Below, in pieces: positions 27,559 to 37,194 of a stretch of DNA of 64,000 nt (its first letter is position 1; each line of letters begins with the position of its first letter). Both the position numbers and the translations under genes were made by a program. A model generated the notes under the pieces. The model was not told the DNA's origin. It saw only the letters and a program-made list of their open reading frames with translations, and searched no databases. Location of the stretch: assembly GCF_959020145.1 (NCBI RefSeq), contig NZ_CAUEQY010000005.1, forward strand, positions 1 to 64,000. The letters are read 5' to 3'. The DNA comes from an uncultured Bifidobacterium sp. GTDB taxonomy: Bacteria; Actinomycetota; Actinomycetes; Actinomycetales; Bifidobacteriaceae.

Positions 27559-30231
27559 ATGACGAATCGTGATGATTCCGAACAGTTGGCATGGGATTTC
27601 GACGCGCCGGAGAGCGACGGTAGTTCCGCGGCCGTCGTGGCCGATGAGGGGCTGGCTTCGCTGACTCCGGGCAGCGAACGTTGGATTGCCGCGTTGCAGC
27701 CGACCGATGCCGACGCCATGCGCCTCGACAAGGTTGATGTGGCTTCGATGAGCGCCGAGGCCGCGGCCAGGCTGTGGGCGCGCGTGGCCGCATGGGTGGA
27801 ATCAGACCAGATCGCATACTATATCGACGATGCCCCCGTCTCATCCGACGCGGCATATGACGCAAGATTGCGCTGCCTGCAATCGCTTGAGGCGCAGTTC
27901 CCATCACTTGACTCACCGCAGTCACCGACCCATCGCGTGGGCGGCACGTTCTCCAACGACTTCGCTTCCGTACGTCATCCATCGCGCATGATGAGCCTCG
28001 ATGACGTGTTCTCCATCGAGGAGCTGCGCGAATGGTACGACGGCGTGCTCAGGGGATTGGATTGGCCCGAATCGAAGCCACTGCCCATGACCTGCGAGGT
28101 GAAAATCGACGGTCTTGCGCTGAACCTCATCTACCGCAACGGCGTGCTTGAACAGGGTCTGACCAGAGGCGATGGCGTGACCGGCGAGGACATCACTCTC
28201 AACGTGCGCACCATCTCCACCATTCCGCAGAACCTTGCCGGACCGGAGGAAGACATTCCCGAATTCGTGGAGATTCGCGGCGAAGTGTTCATGCGATGGG
28301 ACGATTTCAACAAGCTGAACGCCGAGAACGAGGACGCCGGTCGCGCGCCATTCGCCAATCCCCGCAACGCGGCCGCAGGTAGTCTGAGACAGAAGGATCC
28401 GCGTATCACCGCAACCCGTCGCCTGAGCTTCTACGCGCACGGCATCGGATCGCTGCGTTGGGGTGCGGGGCACGCCGGCAACGGCCATGATGTGGTCAAC
28501 GACCAATCCGAAGCCTACGAATTGTATAAGAAATGGGGTGTGCCCGTCTCTCCGCACAACCGTGAGGTCACGTCGTTCAAGGAAATCCTCGACATGATCG
28601 ACTATTACGGCGAACACCGAGGCGACATCGAACACGCGCTTGACGGCATCGTCGTGAAGGTCGACGATTTGGGATTGCAGCGTTCCCTTGGTGCCACATC
28701 GCGTGCGCCGCGCTGGGCCATCGCCTACAAATATCCACCGGAAGAAGTCAATACCGAGCTGCTTGACATCACTGTGCAGGTGGGGCGCACCGGACGTGTG
28801 ACTCCGGTGGCGGTGTTGAAACCCGTGTACGTGGCCGGTTCCACAGTATCCCGTACCACGCTGCACAACCCCTTTGAAGTGGAACGCAAAGGCGTGCTCA
28901 TCGGCGACACCGTGGTGGTGCGCAAGGCGGGAGACGTGATTCCCGAGCTCGTCGGTCCGGTGCTGGAGCGACGCAAGGGACGTGAGGGCCAGATCCGCCG
29001 GTTCGTGATGCCCACGCGTTGCCCGAGCTGCGGCGCGGAACTCGCTCCCGCCAAAGAGGGAGACAAAGATATACGCTGCCCGAACGTGGAATCCTGCCCG
29101 GCGCAGCTGACCGAGCGGATCATCAATCTGGCGTCCCGTAAGGCGTTCGATATCGAACATCTGGGCGACCAATCAGCCATTGCGCTGACGAATCCCGAAG
29201 AGGACAGGCCCGATTCCATCGACACGTATGCGCCGAACATCACCGAAATCGTGGTGAAACCCGGTGAGGAGCCTGAACCGTACGAGCCGGTGGCAGGACT
29301 GGAACTGCCGCCCATGCAGACACCTGTGCTGTCCAGCGAGGCCGGGCTGTTCTCGTTGACGTCCGCAGACCTCAAGGATGTGCGCGTCTGGCGCGAGGCC
29401 CCAATCATCGAAATCCACGAGACCGTCGGGTCAAACGGCAAGATCAAGAAAGTGCGCAAACGTGTGGGCGGATCCGGATTATGGCATCAGGTGCCCGCAT
29501 TCTGGACCGCGCCTACCGCCGCCCGCAAACGCAAGGAAGCCGACATCGACGAGACCGCGGAATATCCGCAATACGTGGTGCCGGATGACGCCGTGGTGAT
29601 CCGCGAGGAAATCAAGGTATCCCGTGGAGGCACGTCCAGCGTGCAGCCGGTGTACATTCGTCCGGCGGAAAACACCCGCAAGATGCTCGACGAAATGGAC
29701 AAAGCCCGCCATGCCGACCTGTGGCGCGTTCTGGTGGCCCTGTCCATCCGCAGGCTCGGACCGCCCACCGCACGCACCATCGCCAGCGCGTTCGGTACGT
29801 TGGATGCCATCGAACATGCCAGCGTGGACGAATTGTCCCAAATCGACGGTATTGGTCCGGAAATTGCGGAATCCGTAGTCACATGGTTCACCGCGGCCCG
29901 TGAGCCGGGCAATTGGCGCGGTGCCGTGCTTGACGCATGGAAGGCCGCCGGCGTAGGAGTCGGACAAGCCCAAGCCAGCGGACTACCACAGACATTGGCA
30001 GGCAAAACGGTCGTGGTCACCGGCTCGTTGGAAGGATTCTCCCGCGATTCCGCCAAAGAGGCCATCGTTCTGCGCGGAGGCAAAGCCGCAGGATCCGTCA
30101 GCAAGAAAACCGATTGGGTCGTCGTAGGCGAGAATGCCGGCTCAAAAGCCGCAAAAGCCGAGGAACTGGGCATCCCCATGCTCAACGAAGACCAATTCAA
30201 ACAGCTGCTCGACACAGGAACAGTTGAATAA
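27559..30231 (+). CDS. ligA: NAD-dependent DNA ligase
   Basis: An 890-residue essential ligase that seals nicks in replication and repair. The adenylation lysine is Lys182 in EVKIDGLALNLIYRNG. The OB fold and the four-Cys zinc finger (CPSCGAEL ... RCPNVESCPAQ) follow, then helix-hairpin-helix units (SQIDGIGPEIAESV) and a C-terminal BRCT domain (LAGKTVVVTGSLEGFSRDSA). It is ~200 residues longer than the usual ~670 because of an insert of about 190 residues between the zinc finger and the HhH region. The start MTNRDDSEQ is chosen with GGGAAAGCGG upstream. Confidence 0.95.
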   Translation: MTNRDDSEQLAWDFDAPESDGSSAAVVADEGLASLTPGSERWIAALQPTDADAMRLDKVDVASMSAEAAARLWARVAAWVESDQIAYYIDDAPVSSDAAYDARLRCLQSLEAQFPSLDSPQSPTHRVGGTFSNDFASVRHPSRMMSLDDVFSIEELREWYDGVLRGLDWPESKPLPMTCEVKIDGLALNLIYRNGVLEQGLTRGDGVTGEDITLNVRTISTIPQNLAGPEEDIPEFVEIRGEVFMRWDDFNKLNAENEDAGRAPFANPRNAAAGSLRQKDPRITATRRLSFYAHGIGSLRWGAGHAGNGHDVVNDQSEAYELYKKWGVPVSPHNREVTSFKEILDMIDYYGEHRGDIEHALDGIVVKVDDLGLQRSLGATSRAPRWAIAYKYPPEEVNTELLDITVQVGRTGRVTPVAVLKPVYVAGSTVSRTTLHNPFEVERKGVLIGDTVVVRKAGDVIPELVGPVLERRKGREGQIRRFVMPTRCPSCGAELAPAKEGDKDIRCPNVESCPAQLTERIINLASRKAFDIEHLGDQSAIALTNPEEDRPDSIDTYAPNITEIVVKPGEEPEPYEPVAGLELPPMQTPVLSSEAGLFSLTSADLKDVRVWREAPIIEIHETVGSNGKIKKVRKRVGGSGLWHQVPAFWTAPTAARKRKEADIDETAEYPQYVVPDDAVVIREEIKVSRGGTSSVQPVYIRPAENTRKMLDEMDKARHADLWRVLVALSIRRLGPPTARTIASAFGTLDAIEHASVDELSQIDGIGPEIAESVVTWFTAAREPGNWRGAVLDAWKAAGVGVGQAQASGLPQTLAGKTVVVTGSLEGFSRDSAKEAIVLRGGKAAGSVSKKTDWVVVGENAGSKAAKAEELGIPMLNEDQFKQLLDTGTVE

Positions 30232-30296
30232 TCGCCACACCATCTGGCAAGCCGTGCCGCGAACCGCTACTGTGGTACGCGGCATAAGGAGGAAGC

Positions 30297-31418
30297 ATGA
30301 GCGACGAGCACACCATCGAAGCGCGCATCTACGAACGGCTAAGCAAAGTGATTGACCCCGAACTGGGCAGGTCCGTCACCGACTTGGGCATGATCGCAGC
30401 CATTGACGCCACGCCAGTGGCAGGCGAAACCAACACGTACGACGTACGGGTGCGGGTCGAACTGACCGTGGAAGGCTGTCCGCTGTCGCAGACCATCACC
30501 AACCAGATCAACGGCGCGGTCGCCTCCTATCCTGATGCCACGTTGATTCCCAGCATCGAAGTCGGCTCCATGAGCCAAGACAAACTCACCCAGCTGGTGG
30601 CCGGCCTCAAAGCGGAACGTAAACAGAACCCGTTCAACAAACCCGGCATCAAAACCCGCATCTTCGCCATCGCCTCCGGCAAAGGCGGCGTGGGCAAATC
30701 GTCTGTCACCGCCAATCTGGCAGCCACATTCGCGGCGCTCGGCTACGATACCGCCGCCATCGACGCCGACATCTACGGTTTCTCGCTGCCTAGGCTATTC
30801 GGCGTGCAATCACAGCCCACGAACCTCAACGGCATGCTCATGCCCGTCACCGCATGGGGTGTGAAACTGATCTCCATCGGCATGTTCGCCGGCGCGGACA
30901 GAGCCATCCTATGGCGTGGTCCAAGACTGCAACGCTCCTTGGAACAATTCCTATCCGACGTATGGTGGGGCGAGCCGGACGTATTGCTGCTCGACCTGGC
31001 GCCCGGCACCGGCGACATGGCGATTTCCGTGGCACAGGCACTGCCGAACGCCGAACTGGTGGTGGTCACCACACCGCAGCCATCCGCCTCCGACATCGCG
31101 GTACGATCCGGCCTGGTGGCATTGCAGGTGCCGATGAAAGTTCGCGGCGTCGTGGAGAACATGAGCTACTACGAGCACAAAGGCGAGAAGCTACGTATCT
31201 TCGGCGAAGGTGGCGGCGCACGCGTATCCGAACAGCTGACCCACAGCCTCGGCTATGAAGTGCCACTGCTCGCACAACTCCCATTGGAGCCTGAACTGCG
31301 CGAAACCGGCGAAGCAGGCCGGCCCGCAGTCCTGACCAAAGAGGGCGCGTTGCGGTCGGACGGTATCGGAGAAACATTCAAGAATCTTGCCGAATCGCTG
31401 ATGAGACTGCCTCAATAA
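30297..31418 (+). CDS. mrp: Mrp/NBP35-family Fe-S carrier ATPase
   Basis: A 373-residue P-loop ATPase that carries or inserts iron-sulfur clusters. The N-terminus is a DUF59 (MIP18-like) domain with VIDPELGRSVTDLGMI and LTVEGCPLSQTI. The deviant Walker A is SGKGGVGKSSVTANLA (GKGGVGKS from residue 128), then DADIYGFSLPRLFG and DLAPGTGDMAISVAQ. No obvious CxxC cluster site is seen near the C-terminus, where family members often have one. AAGGAGGAA precedes the ATG. It is 65 bases after ligA and may be co-transcribed. Confidence 0.92.
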   Translation: MSDEHTIEARIYERLSKVIDPELGRSVTDLGMIAAIDATPVAGETNTYDVRVRVELTVEGCPLSQTITNQINGAVASYPDATLIPSIEVGSMSQDKLTQLVAGLKAERKQNPFNKPGIKTRIFAIASGKGGVGKSSVTANLAATFAALGYDTAAIDADIYGFSLPRLFGVQSQPTNLNGMLMPVTAWGVKLISIGMFAGADRAILWRGPRLQRSLEQFLSDVWWGEPDVLLLDLAPGTGDMAISVAQALPNAELVVVTTPQPSASDIAVRSGLVALQVPMKVRGVVENMSYYEHKGEKLRIFGEGGGARVSEQLTHSLGYEVPLLAQLPLEPELRETGEAGRPAVLTKEGALRSDGIGETFKNLAESLMRLPQ

Positions 31419-31542
31419 AATCACCATACGGTTGGAGCGTTCCTCCAAAACAACACATCGGAATGCGACTCAGCCACGGAATACGGAATCCGTTATGAGA
31501 CAAAACCGACGTAAATCGTGGGTCCTGTGTAATATCAGGCGC

Positions 31543-31625
31543 AGACACGGGGGCCGAATGGCTGAGAGGAAGCAACCGCTTCAACCGTATGAACGTATAC
31601 CGGGTAATGCCGGCGCACGGACGTC
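31543..31625 (+). ncRNA. TPP riboswitch upstream of ykoE
   Basis: A THI element with ACACGGGGGCC, GGCTGAGAGGAAGC, CCGTATGAACGTATACCGGG and TAATGCCGGCGCACGGAC in order. It lies 46 bases before the ykoE start. The surrounding 252-base gap after mrp holds nothing else recognisable. TPP should repress the ykoEDC uptake genes. Confidence 0.95.
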
Positions 31626-31670
31626 TCTCTATTTCCCGTGCCTTGACGAAAAGAGAAAGGCACATATCCC

Positions 31671-32285
31671 ATGACTGAAGAAAACCAGTCTTCCGCAGTT
31701 CGCAAACACAACAACAAGTGGCGCGTGGTCGATATCGTCGTCGCAGCCATCATCGCCGTCGCATCCGGCGTGATCTTCTGGGGCTGGGACATCGTCTGCA
31801 CCGCGCCGCTGGCCCTCTTCGAGGCGGTGACTCCAGGCTTCGAAGGCCTGCTTAACGCTTTCTGGCTGTTCGCAGGCCCTCTGGCCGCCATCATCGTGCG
31901 CAAGCCTGGAGCCGCACTGTTCGCGGAAACCCTCGCGGCCGCGCTCGAACTCACCATGGGCAACCAGTGGGGCGTCGGCGGCTCGCTGATCGTCGGCATC
32001 GTGCAGGGCCTCGGCGCCGAAATCGGTCTTGCCATCTTCGCCTATAAGAAGTGGGACCTGCTGTCCACCACGATCTCCGGCGCACTTGCAGGCGTCGGCT
32101 GCGGCCTGTACTACTGGCTTACCAATCCGGCTTGGAGCGCGCTACGCGTCAGCATCTACCTGATCGCCTCCGCCATTTCCGGCGCGGTGCTCGCCGGCGC
32201 GGTGATGTACCTCCTGCAGGTGGCCATCGCCAAGACCGGCGTGCTCGACCGCTTCGAATCCGGTCGTACGCAGGAACTGGTCTGA
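31671..32285 (+). CDS. ykoE: ECF S component YkoE, thiamine/HMP uptake
   Basis: A 204-residue membrane protein of the YkoE family, the substrate-binding unit of a thiamine-related ECF importer. Recognised by WRVVDIVVAAIIAVASGVIF, FWLFAGPLAAIIVRKPGAAL, ELTMGNQWGVGGSLIVG and LGAEIGLAIFAYKKW. About five to six membrane helices. The TPP riboswitch upstream and the following ATPase and T genes complete the YkoEDC set. Whether it binds thiamine or HMP is not settled by sequence. The start lacks a strong Shine-Dalgarno (AGAAAGG lies rather far upstream). Confidence 0.93.
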   Translation: MTEENQSSAVRKHNNKWRVVDIVVAAIIAVASGVIFWGWDIVCTAPLALFEAVTPGFEGLLNAFWLFAGPLAAIIVRKPGAALFAETLAAALELTMGNQWGVGGSLIVGIVQGLGAEIGLAIFAYKKWDLLSTTISGALAGVGCGLYYWLTNPAWSALRVSIYLIASAISGAVLAGAVMYLLQVAIAKTGVLDRFESGRTQELV

Positions 32286-32300
32286 TTGTCCGATGCAAGC

Positions 32301-32337
32301 AAATCCCGCATCACATCAAGGTGGTGCGGGATTTTCT
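32301..32337 (+). terminator. Hairpin between ykoE and ykoD
   Basis: AAATCCCGCA and TGCGGGATTT pair around ATCACATCAAGGTGG-type inner bases, followed by TCTTG. It may act as a partial terminator to make more S component than ATPase, or as an RNA-processing stem. Confidence 0.5.
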
Positions 32338-32405
32338 TGTGATGGCGCATCGCATGACAACGGCATACGAAACAACAGCATGACAATCAGAAGAAAGAAC
32401 GACGA

Positions 32406-33899
32406 ATGACCACTGACGTTCAGAACACAACAGCGGCCGGCGTGACCGCACATGATTGGGGATGGAGACACGCCTCACGTAAGGATTTCGCGCTACGACA
32501 CGTCGACTTCGACATCAAACCGGGGGAGCGGGTACTGTTGCTTGGCGCTTCCGGCGCAGGCAAATCAACCCTGATGTCCGGTTTGGCCGGCGTGCTCGGT
32601 GGAGATGACGAAGGCGAGCAGGAAGGCGAGCTGCTCATCGACGGCGTCGACGCCAGACAAGCGCGCGGACGTTGCGGGCTGGTGCTTCAGGACCCGGACT
32701 CGCAGACGATTCTCGAACGTGCCGGAGACGACACCGCATTCGGCTGCGAGAACCTGAACCTGCCGAAAGATGAAATCTGGAACCGGGCACGAGCCGCCCT
32801 TGACATCGTCGGGCTCGACTACATGGCGTTCGACCGCTCCACACGAGGACTTTCCGGCGGACAACGTCAGCGCCTCGCCTTGGCGGGCGTGCTGGCCATG
32901 CACCCTGGCCTGCTGCTGCTTGACGAACCGACCGCCAACCTTGACCCGGACGGTGTCAAGGAAGTGCACGACGCTGTCCGCCACGTCCTCGAACAAACCC
33001 ATGAGACGTTGGTTGTGGTGGAACATCATATCGACGTGTGGCTCGACCTGGTCGACCGCGTCATCGTGCTGGGCAAACCCGAAGCCGATTCGAACGTCGG
33101 CGGCGTAATCGCCGACGGCACTCCAGACGAAGTGTTCGGCCACATGGGTCAGGTGCTTGCCGACGGCGGTGCGTGGGTGCCGGGCCGCACCATCGAAAGC
33201 CACGCGCCCAAACCGGAACAAATCCGGCAACCGCAGGACGTCGTGCTTTACACGCGGGATCTGAGCTTCGGCTATGATTTCCCGCTCGGCGAGCATATCG
33301 ACCTCGAATTCCATTCCGGTGAGGTGACCGCGTTGACCGGCAGAAACGGCGTGGGCAAATCCACACTCGGACTCACTCTCGCAGGACTGCTCAAACCGAT
33401 AGCAGGACGTGTATGCATGGCGGACGATCTGGTACCTCCCCATCGCGAAAACAATGTGATCACATGGAAAAGCCGCGACTTGCTGGGACGTATCGGCATG
33501 GTGTTCCAAGAGCCGGAACACCAGTTCGCCGCATCCACCGTGCGAGACGAGGTGGCCATCGGCCCCAAATCCATGGGCAAAACCGACGAGGAGGCGTATT
33601 CCATCGCCGACAGGCTGTTGGAACGCCTGAATCTTTCCCGCTTCGCCAAAGCGAATCCATTCACCCTATCGGGCGGTGAGAAAAGAAGACTGTCCGTGGC
33701 GTCCATGCTGGCTGCCGCGCCAAAAGTGCTGGTCATGGACGAGCCGACATTCGGACAGGATTTCACCACGTGGACCAGCATGGTCCAATTGATCGCCGGT
33801 GCGCGCGACCAAGGTTGCGCGGTCATCATGATTACGCACGATGAGCCGCTCATCGAAGCGCTGGGCGCACGCCGTATTTTGGTCAGAGAGGGGGAGTGA
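32406..33899 (+). CDS. ykoD: ECF transporter double ATPase YkoD
   Basis: A 497-residue protein with two ABC ATPase domains in one chain. Domain 1: LLGASGAGKSTLMSG, GLSGGQRQRLALAGV, LLLDEPTANLDPDG. Domain 2: LTGRNGVGKSTLGLT, LSGGEKRRLSVASM, VLVMDEPTFGQDF. It powers uptake through YkoE and YkoC at the inner membrane face. Its stop is one base away from the ykoC start codon, so the two are translationally linked. Fused double ATPases are normal for YkoD. Confidence 0.93.
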   Translation: MTTDVQNTTAAGVTAHDWGWRHASRKDFALRHVDFDIKPGERVLLLGASGAGKSTLMSGLAGVLGGDDEGEQEGELLIDGVDARQARGRCGLVLQDPDSQTILERAGDDTAFGCENLNLPKDEIWNRARAALDIVGLDYMAFDRSTRGLSGGQRQRLALAGVLAMHPGLLLLDEPTANLDPDGVKEVHDAVRHVLEQTHETLVVVEHHIDVWLDLVDRVIVLGKPEADSNVGGVIADGTPDEVFGHMGQVLADGGAWVPGRTIESHAPKPEQIRQPQDVVLYTRDLSFGYDFPLGEHIDLEFHSGEVTALTGRNGVGKSTLGLTLAGLLKPIAGRVCMADDLVPPHRENNVITWKSRDLLGRIGMVFQEPEHQFAASTVRDEVAIGPKSMGKTDEEAYSIADRLLERLNLSRFAKANPFTLSGGEKRRLSVASMLAAAPKVLVMDEPTFGQDFTTWTSMVQLIAGARDQGCAVIMITHDEPLIEALGARRILVREGE

Positions 33900-33900
33900 C

Positions 33901-34779
33901 ATGCTCGAAACCAACAAAAACAGTGGGCGCGACGGCAATGAAAAGCTCGAAACCATTACCGTGGTGCCACACAAGGAACGTCGTAACGAAACGAAGCCGG
34001 CGTCACCGTCATGGTTCGTGGCGAAAATCAACCCGGTAAGCCGTTTCATCGGTGCGTTGATCCTGTGCATTCCGATGTTCTTCACCCTCGATGTCGTTTC
34101 GGCATCCGTGGCGTTTGGTTTGGAAATGCTATTGTTATGGATCGGCGGAGTGGCTCCCTGGACGGTCTTGCGCAAGACATGGCCGGTATGGATAGCGGCC
34201 ACAGGCAGCTTCGTTTCCGTGGCGTTGTACGGCAAGACATCCGGCACGGTGCTGGCCAATCTGGGCGGCATCATCGTCATCTCCCAAGGATCGCTCTATC
34301 TGGCGTTGGCCACATTCCTACGTGTCGCCGCAATCGCCGTGCCGGGTGTGATTCTGGCTTTGGGACTCGACCCGACCGATCTGGCCGACGGACTCGTGCA
34401 GATTCTGCGCCTGCCGCAACGTTTCGTATACGGCGGCCTTGCCGGCATGCGCATGTTCACGCTGCTGCAGGACGATTGGCGTGCACTCGGCCAGTCACGC
34501 CGCTCGCGTGGCCTCGGCGACGGCAGCACCATCAAACGCGTCTTCTCGCAAGCATTCAGCCTGCTCGTCGTATCCATCCGACGTGGAACGAAACTCGCCA
34601 CCGCCATGGAAGCGCGCGGATTCGGATCCGACGCGCCACGAAGCCAAGCGCGCGAATCGAAACTGCATGCGGTCGACTGGCTGTTCTACGCCATCTGCAT
34701 CGCGGTGCCGGCAATCGCGTTGGCCACCGCATACTACACCGGCTACTGGCATTGGGCATTCAGCAACGTGTCCAACTAA
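33901..34779 (+). CDS. ykoC: ECF transporter T component YkoC
   Basis: A 292-residue membrane protein with about five helices, the EcfT coupling subunit. Coupling motifs with Ala/Ser-Arg-Gly are visible: QSRRSRGLGDG and MEARGFGSD. GAGAGGGGGAGTGAC precedes the ATG at 33901, directly after the ykoD stop; an earlier ATG inside ykoD is rejected. It joins the YkoD ATPases to the YkoE substrate subunit. A strong terminator follows. Confidence 0.9.
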   Translation: MLETNKNSGRDGNEKLETITVVPHKERRNETKPASPSWFVAKINPVSRFIGALILCIPMFFTLDVVSASVAFGLEMLLLWIGGVAPWTVLRKTWPVWIAATGSFVSVALYGKTSGTVLANLGGIIVISQGSLYLALATFLRVAAIAVPGVILALGLDPTDLADGLVQILRLPQRFVYGGLAGMRMFTLLQDDWRALGQSRRSRGLGDGSTIKRVFSQAFSLLVVSIRRGTKLATAMEARGFGSDAPRSQARESKLHAVDWLFYAICIAVPAIALATAYYTGYWHWAFSNVSN

Positions 34780-34811
34780 TGGATGATGATTCCCCAATCG
34801 GCAGCTAAATG

Positions 34812-34864
34812 ATAAAGCTCTCTGTCATACGTTCCAATCGGAATCGTATGACAGAGAGCTTTAT
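34812..34864. terminator. Terminator after ykoEDC
   Basis: ATAAAGCTCTCTGTCATACG pairs perfectly with CGTATGACAGAGAGCTTTAT. It lies between the convergent ykoC and M20 peptidase genes and can serve both. Confidence 0.88.
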
Positions 34865-34892
34865 CCTATTTCGGCAAGCCTTACACGGCTTC

Positions 34893-36260
34893 TTACTTGG
34901 CGAGCTTATCCAGCAGCAACGCTTCGGTGATGACGTTGTTCTTCAACGCCGGCAGGCTGATGGACTCGTTCGGGCTATGCGCGTTGGCCTTCGGATCCTC
35001 CGGACCGGTGACCAGCACCTGCGCCTTCGGGAAGATGCGCTGCAATTCCGGAATGAACGGGATGGAACCACCCTCGCCCTTGTTGACCGGAGCCACACCG
35101 AACGCTTCCTCCATGGCGTCCATGGCGTCCTTGGTGGCCTCAGCGTTCGGATCCATGGCCCAGCCCATGCCGTTGTCGAGCTTGTCGACCCACACTTCGG
35201 CACCGAACGGCGCATGCTCCACCATGAACTTGGCCAACGCCTCCTGGGCCTCTTCCGGGCGCTGGTTCGGCGCGGTGCGCAAGCTCAGACGGAACGTGGT
35301 TTCAGGAGAGATGACGTTGAAGGATCCTTCCACCGGATGCGCGTCGAACCCGATGACGGTGACGCTGGGCTTCGTCCACAGACGCGCGGCGAGCGAACCG
35401 GTGCCGGCAAGACGATACGATTCGACGATGCCCGCGTCGGCGCGCACAGTCGCCTCGTCCATATCACGCTGCAGGCCGCCAACCGGTTCCTCGGACGCAA
35501 CGCCCGGCACGGCCAAATCGCCATTGGCGTCGTACATGGAGGAAATCAACATCGCAGCCAGCGTGTTCGCGTCAAGAATCGGGCCGCCATACTGGCCGGA
35601 ATGCACCGGATGTTCCAACGCCTTGACATGCACATCAATATCGGTGTTGCCACGCAGCGACGTGGTCAGCGACGGAATCTCAGCGGACCAGTTGCCCGAA
35701 TCGGCCACAATGATCACATCGGAAGCGAACTCGTCCCGGTGCTCTTCGATGAACGGAATGAAGCTCGGAGAACCCATCTCCTCCTCGCCTTCGATGAACA
35801 CCTTGATGTTCACCTTCAGATCGTCTCCAAGCGCTTTCAGCGCACCGGAATGAATGGCGATTCCACCGCCGTCGTCCGCGGCTCCGCGGCCGTACAGACG
35901 CGTGTCGATTTCAGTGCCGACGAACGGGTCGGTGTTCCATACGCTCGGATCCGGCACCGGCTGCACGTCATGGTGCGCGTACAGCAGCACCGTCGGCGCA
36001 TCCTCGCTGACGTTTTTGGAACCGATGACCTCCCAAGCGCCCGGCGTGCCGTCGGGGTTGTGCGACTGCACCACCTTCGTATCGACGCCGACCTCGCGCA
36101 GCAGGTCCGCCACGAATTGCGCGGAACGCTTCATATGATCGGCGGTGATGCCTTTCGCGGAAATCGACTGCAAGGCGATCTTCTGGTTCAACACGTCGAC
36201 GATGCGGCTGAAATCAGATTCGACGCGCGTGCGGATCTCTTCGGCTCCTAAAGCTGTCAT
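34893..36260 (-). CDS. M20-family dipeptidase
   Basis: A 455-residue metallopeptidase of the M20 family (PepV/CNDP-like), cleaving dipeptides or related amides in the cytosol. Metal-site motifs are YAHHDVQPVPD (His, Asp), YGRGAADDGGG (bridging Asp) and EGEEEMGSPSF (catalytic and metal Glu), with a metal His near the C-terminus in a family-like position. Length fits. Upstream, toward 36300, a short gap separates it from the divergent DUF3043 gene. With PepC it points to peptide use. Confidence 0.92.
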   Translation of the reverse strand: MTALGAEEIRTRVESDFSRIVDVLNQKIALQSISAKGITADHMKRSAQFVADLLREVGVDTKVVQSHNPDGTPGAWEVIGSKNVSEDAPTVLLYAHHDVQPVPDPSVWNTDPFVGTEIDTRLYGRGAADDGGGIAIHSGALKALGDDLKVNIKVFIEGEEEMGSPSFIPFIEEHRDEFASDVIIVADSGNWSAEIPSLTTSLRGNTDIDVHVKALEHPVHSGQYGGPILDANTLAAMLISSMYDANGDLAVPGVASEEPVGGLQRDMDEATVRADAGIVESYRLAGTGSLAARLWTKPSVTVIGFDAHPVEGSFNVISPETTFRLSLRTAPNQRPEEAQEALAKFMVEHAPFGAEVWVDKLDNGMGWAMDPNAEATKDAMDAMEEAFGVAPVNKGEGGSIPFIPELQRIFPKAQVLVTGPEDPKANAHSPNESISLPALKNNVITEALLLDKLAK

Positions 36261-36442
36261 AATCCTTGATGCTCCCTATATATGCGTGTATATTACGCGG
36301 ATTGAATATCGTGTGACGAATGTCCATTGTATCCGTTCTTTGCAGACCGTCCGACCGCAGCTTGAATCGCAGCTTGAACCGCAACGCAGACGGCACCGCG
36401 GGCGGCATCGAGCGTCGATACGTCACCTTACGCTCTATAGGC

Positions 36443-37045
36443 ATGAGTTTGTTTACCAAGAAGGAAGAACCGGCGCAGGAGAACGTCGAGAGCAAGGCTG
36501 CACAGCCGACCTCCGGCAAGGGCCGTCCGACCCCGAAGCGCAAGGACGCCCAGGCGCAGAATCTCCGTCCGCTGGTCCCCAAGGATCGCGACGCCAGCCG
36601 TAAGGCGGCCAAGGCCCGCATCCGCGAACGTGAGAACGCCGAATACGATGCCATGCAAAGTGGCGACATCAACCACATGCCGAAGTCGGAACGTCTGCCG
36701 TGGCGCATCTACATCCGTGACTACGTCGATGCCCGCTTCAATCTGGGCGAGTTCTTCATCCCGGTCGCGTTCATAATCCTGATCGGATCCATGGTCGTCA
36801 CCTACAAGTGGCCTGCATTGGCGTTGCCGCTCATGCTGATCATGTATGTCTACTTGTTCGCCGTGATTATCGACGTGGCGGTCATGTGGCACAAGCTCAA
36901 GAAGAAGCTCATCGAGAAATTCGGTGAGCAGTCCGTGGCCAAGGGCATGCGTTCCGGCTCCTATGCGTGGAGCCGTGCCATCCAGATTCGCCGTTGGAGG
37001 CTTCCGAAGCCTCGTTACCCGAAGCGTGGACACTGGCCGGAGTGA
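36443..37045 (+). CDS. DUF3043 membrane protein
   Basis: A 200-residue actinobacterial protein. The first ~110 residues are basic and polar (GKGRPTPKRKDAQAQN is the family signature), then MPKSERLPWRIYIRDYVDAR, followed by two membrane helices (about 112-160) and a short basic tail. Function is unknown in the family. The start MSLFTKKEEP is chosen; an upstream in-frame ATG at 36320 gives a low-complexity extension with no ribosome site. Confidence 0.88.
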   Translation: MSLFTKKEEPAQENVESKAAQPTSGKGRPTPKRKDAQAQNLRPLVPKDRDASRKAAKARIRERENAEYDAMQSGDINHMPKSERLPWRIYIRDYVDARFNLGEFFIPVAFIILIGSMVVTYKWPALALPLMLIMYVYLFAVIIDVAVMWHKLKKKLIEKFGEQSVAKGMRSGSYAWSRAIQIRRWRLPKPRYPKRGHWPE

Positions 37046-37074
37046 TCGGTATCGAGAACCGCCGGTGATTTTTC

Positions 37075-37104
37075 AAGCCGTCAGCGAACAACTGACGGCT
37101 TTTC
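37075..37104 (+). terminator. Terminator after DUF3043 gene
   Basis: AAGCCGTCAG pairs with CTGACGGCTT around a seven-base loop and is followed by TT. Confidence 0.8.
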
Positions 37105-37194
37105 CATTACCATGGAAAACGATTGCTCGCATCGAACAAAAGCTCACTTCACGTGCGTGCAAACGAATCAATGAGGAACGAATTGGGATTCAAT

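Noticed and set aside
34809..36251. 480-residue plus-strand frame opposite the M20 peptidase
   Set aside because: The minus-strand peptidase carries every metal-site motif; the plus frame starts inside a terminator and is Arg/His-rich.
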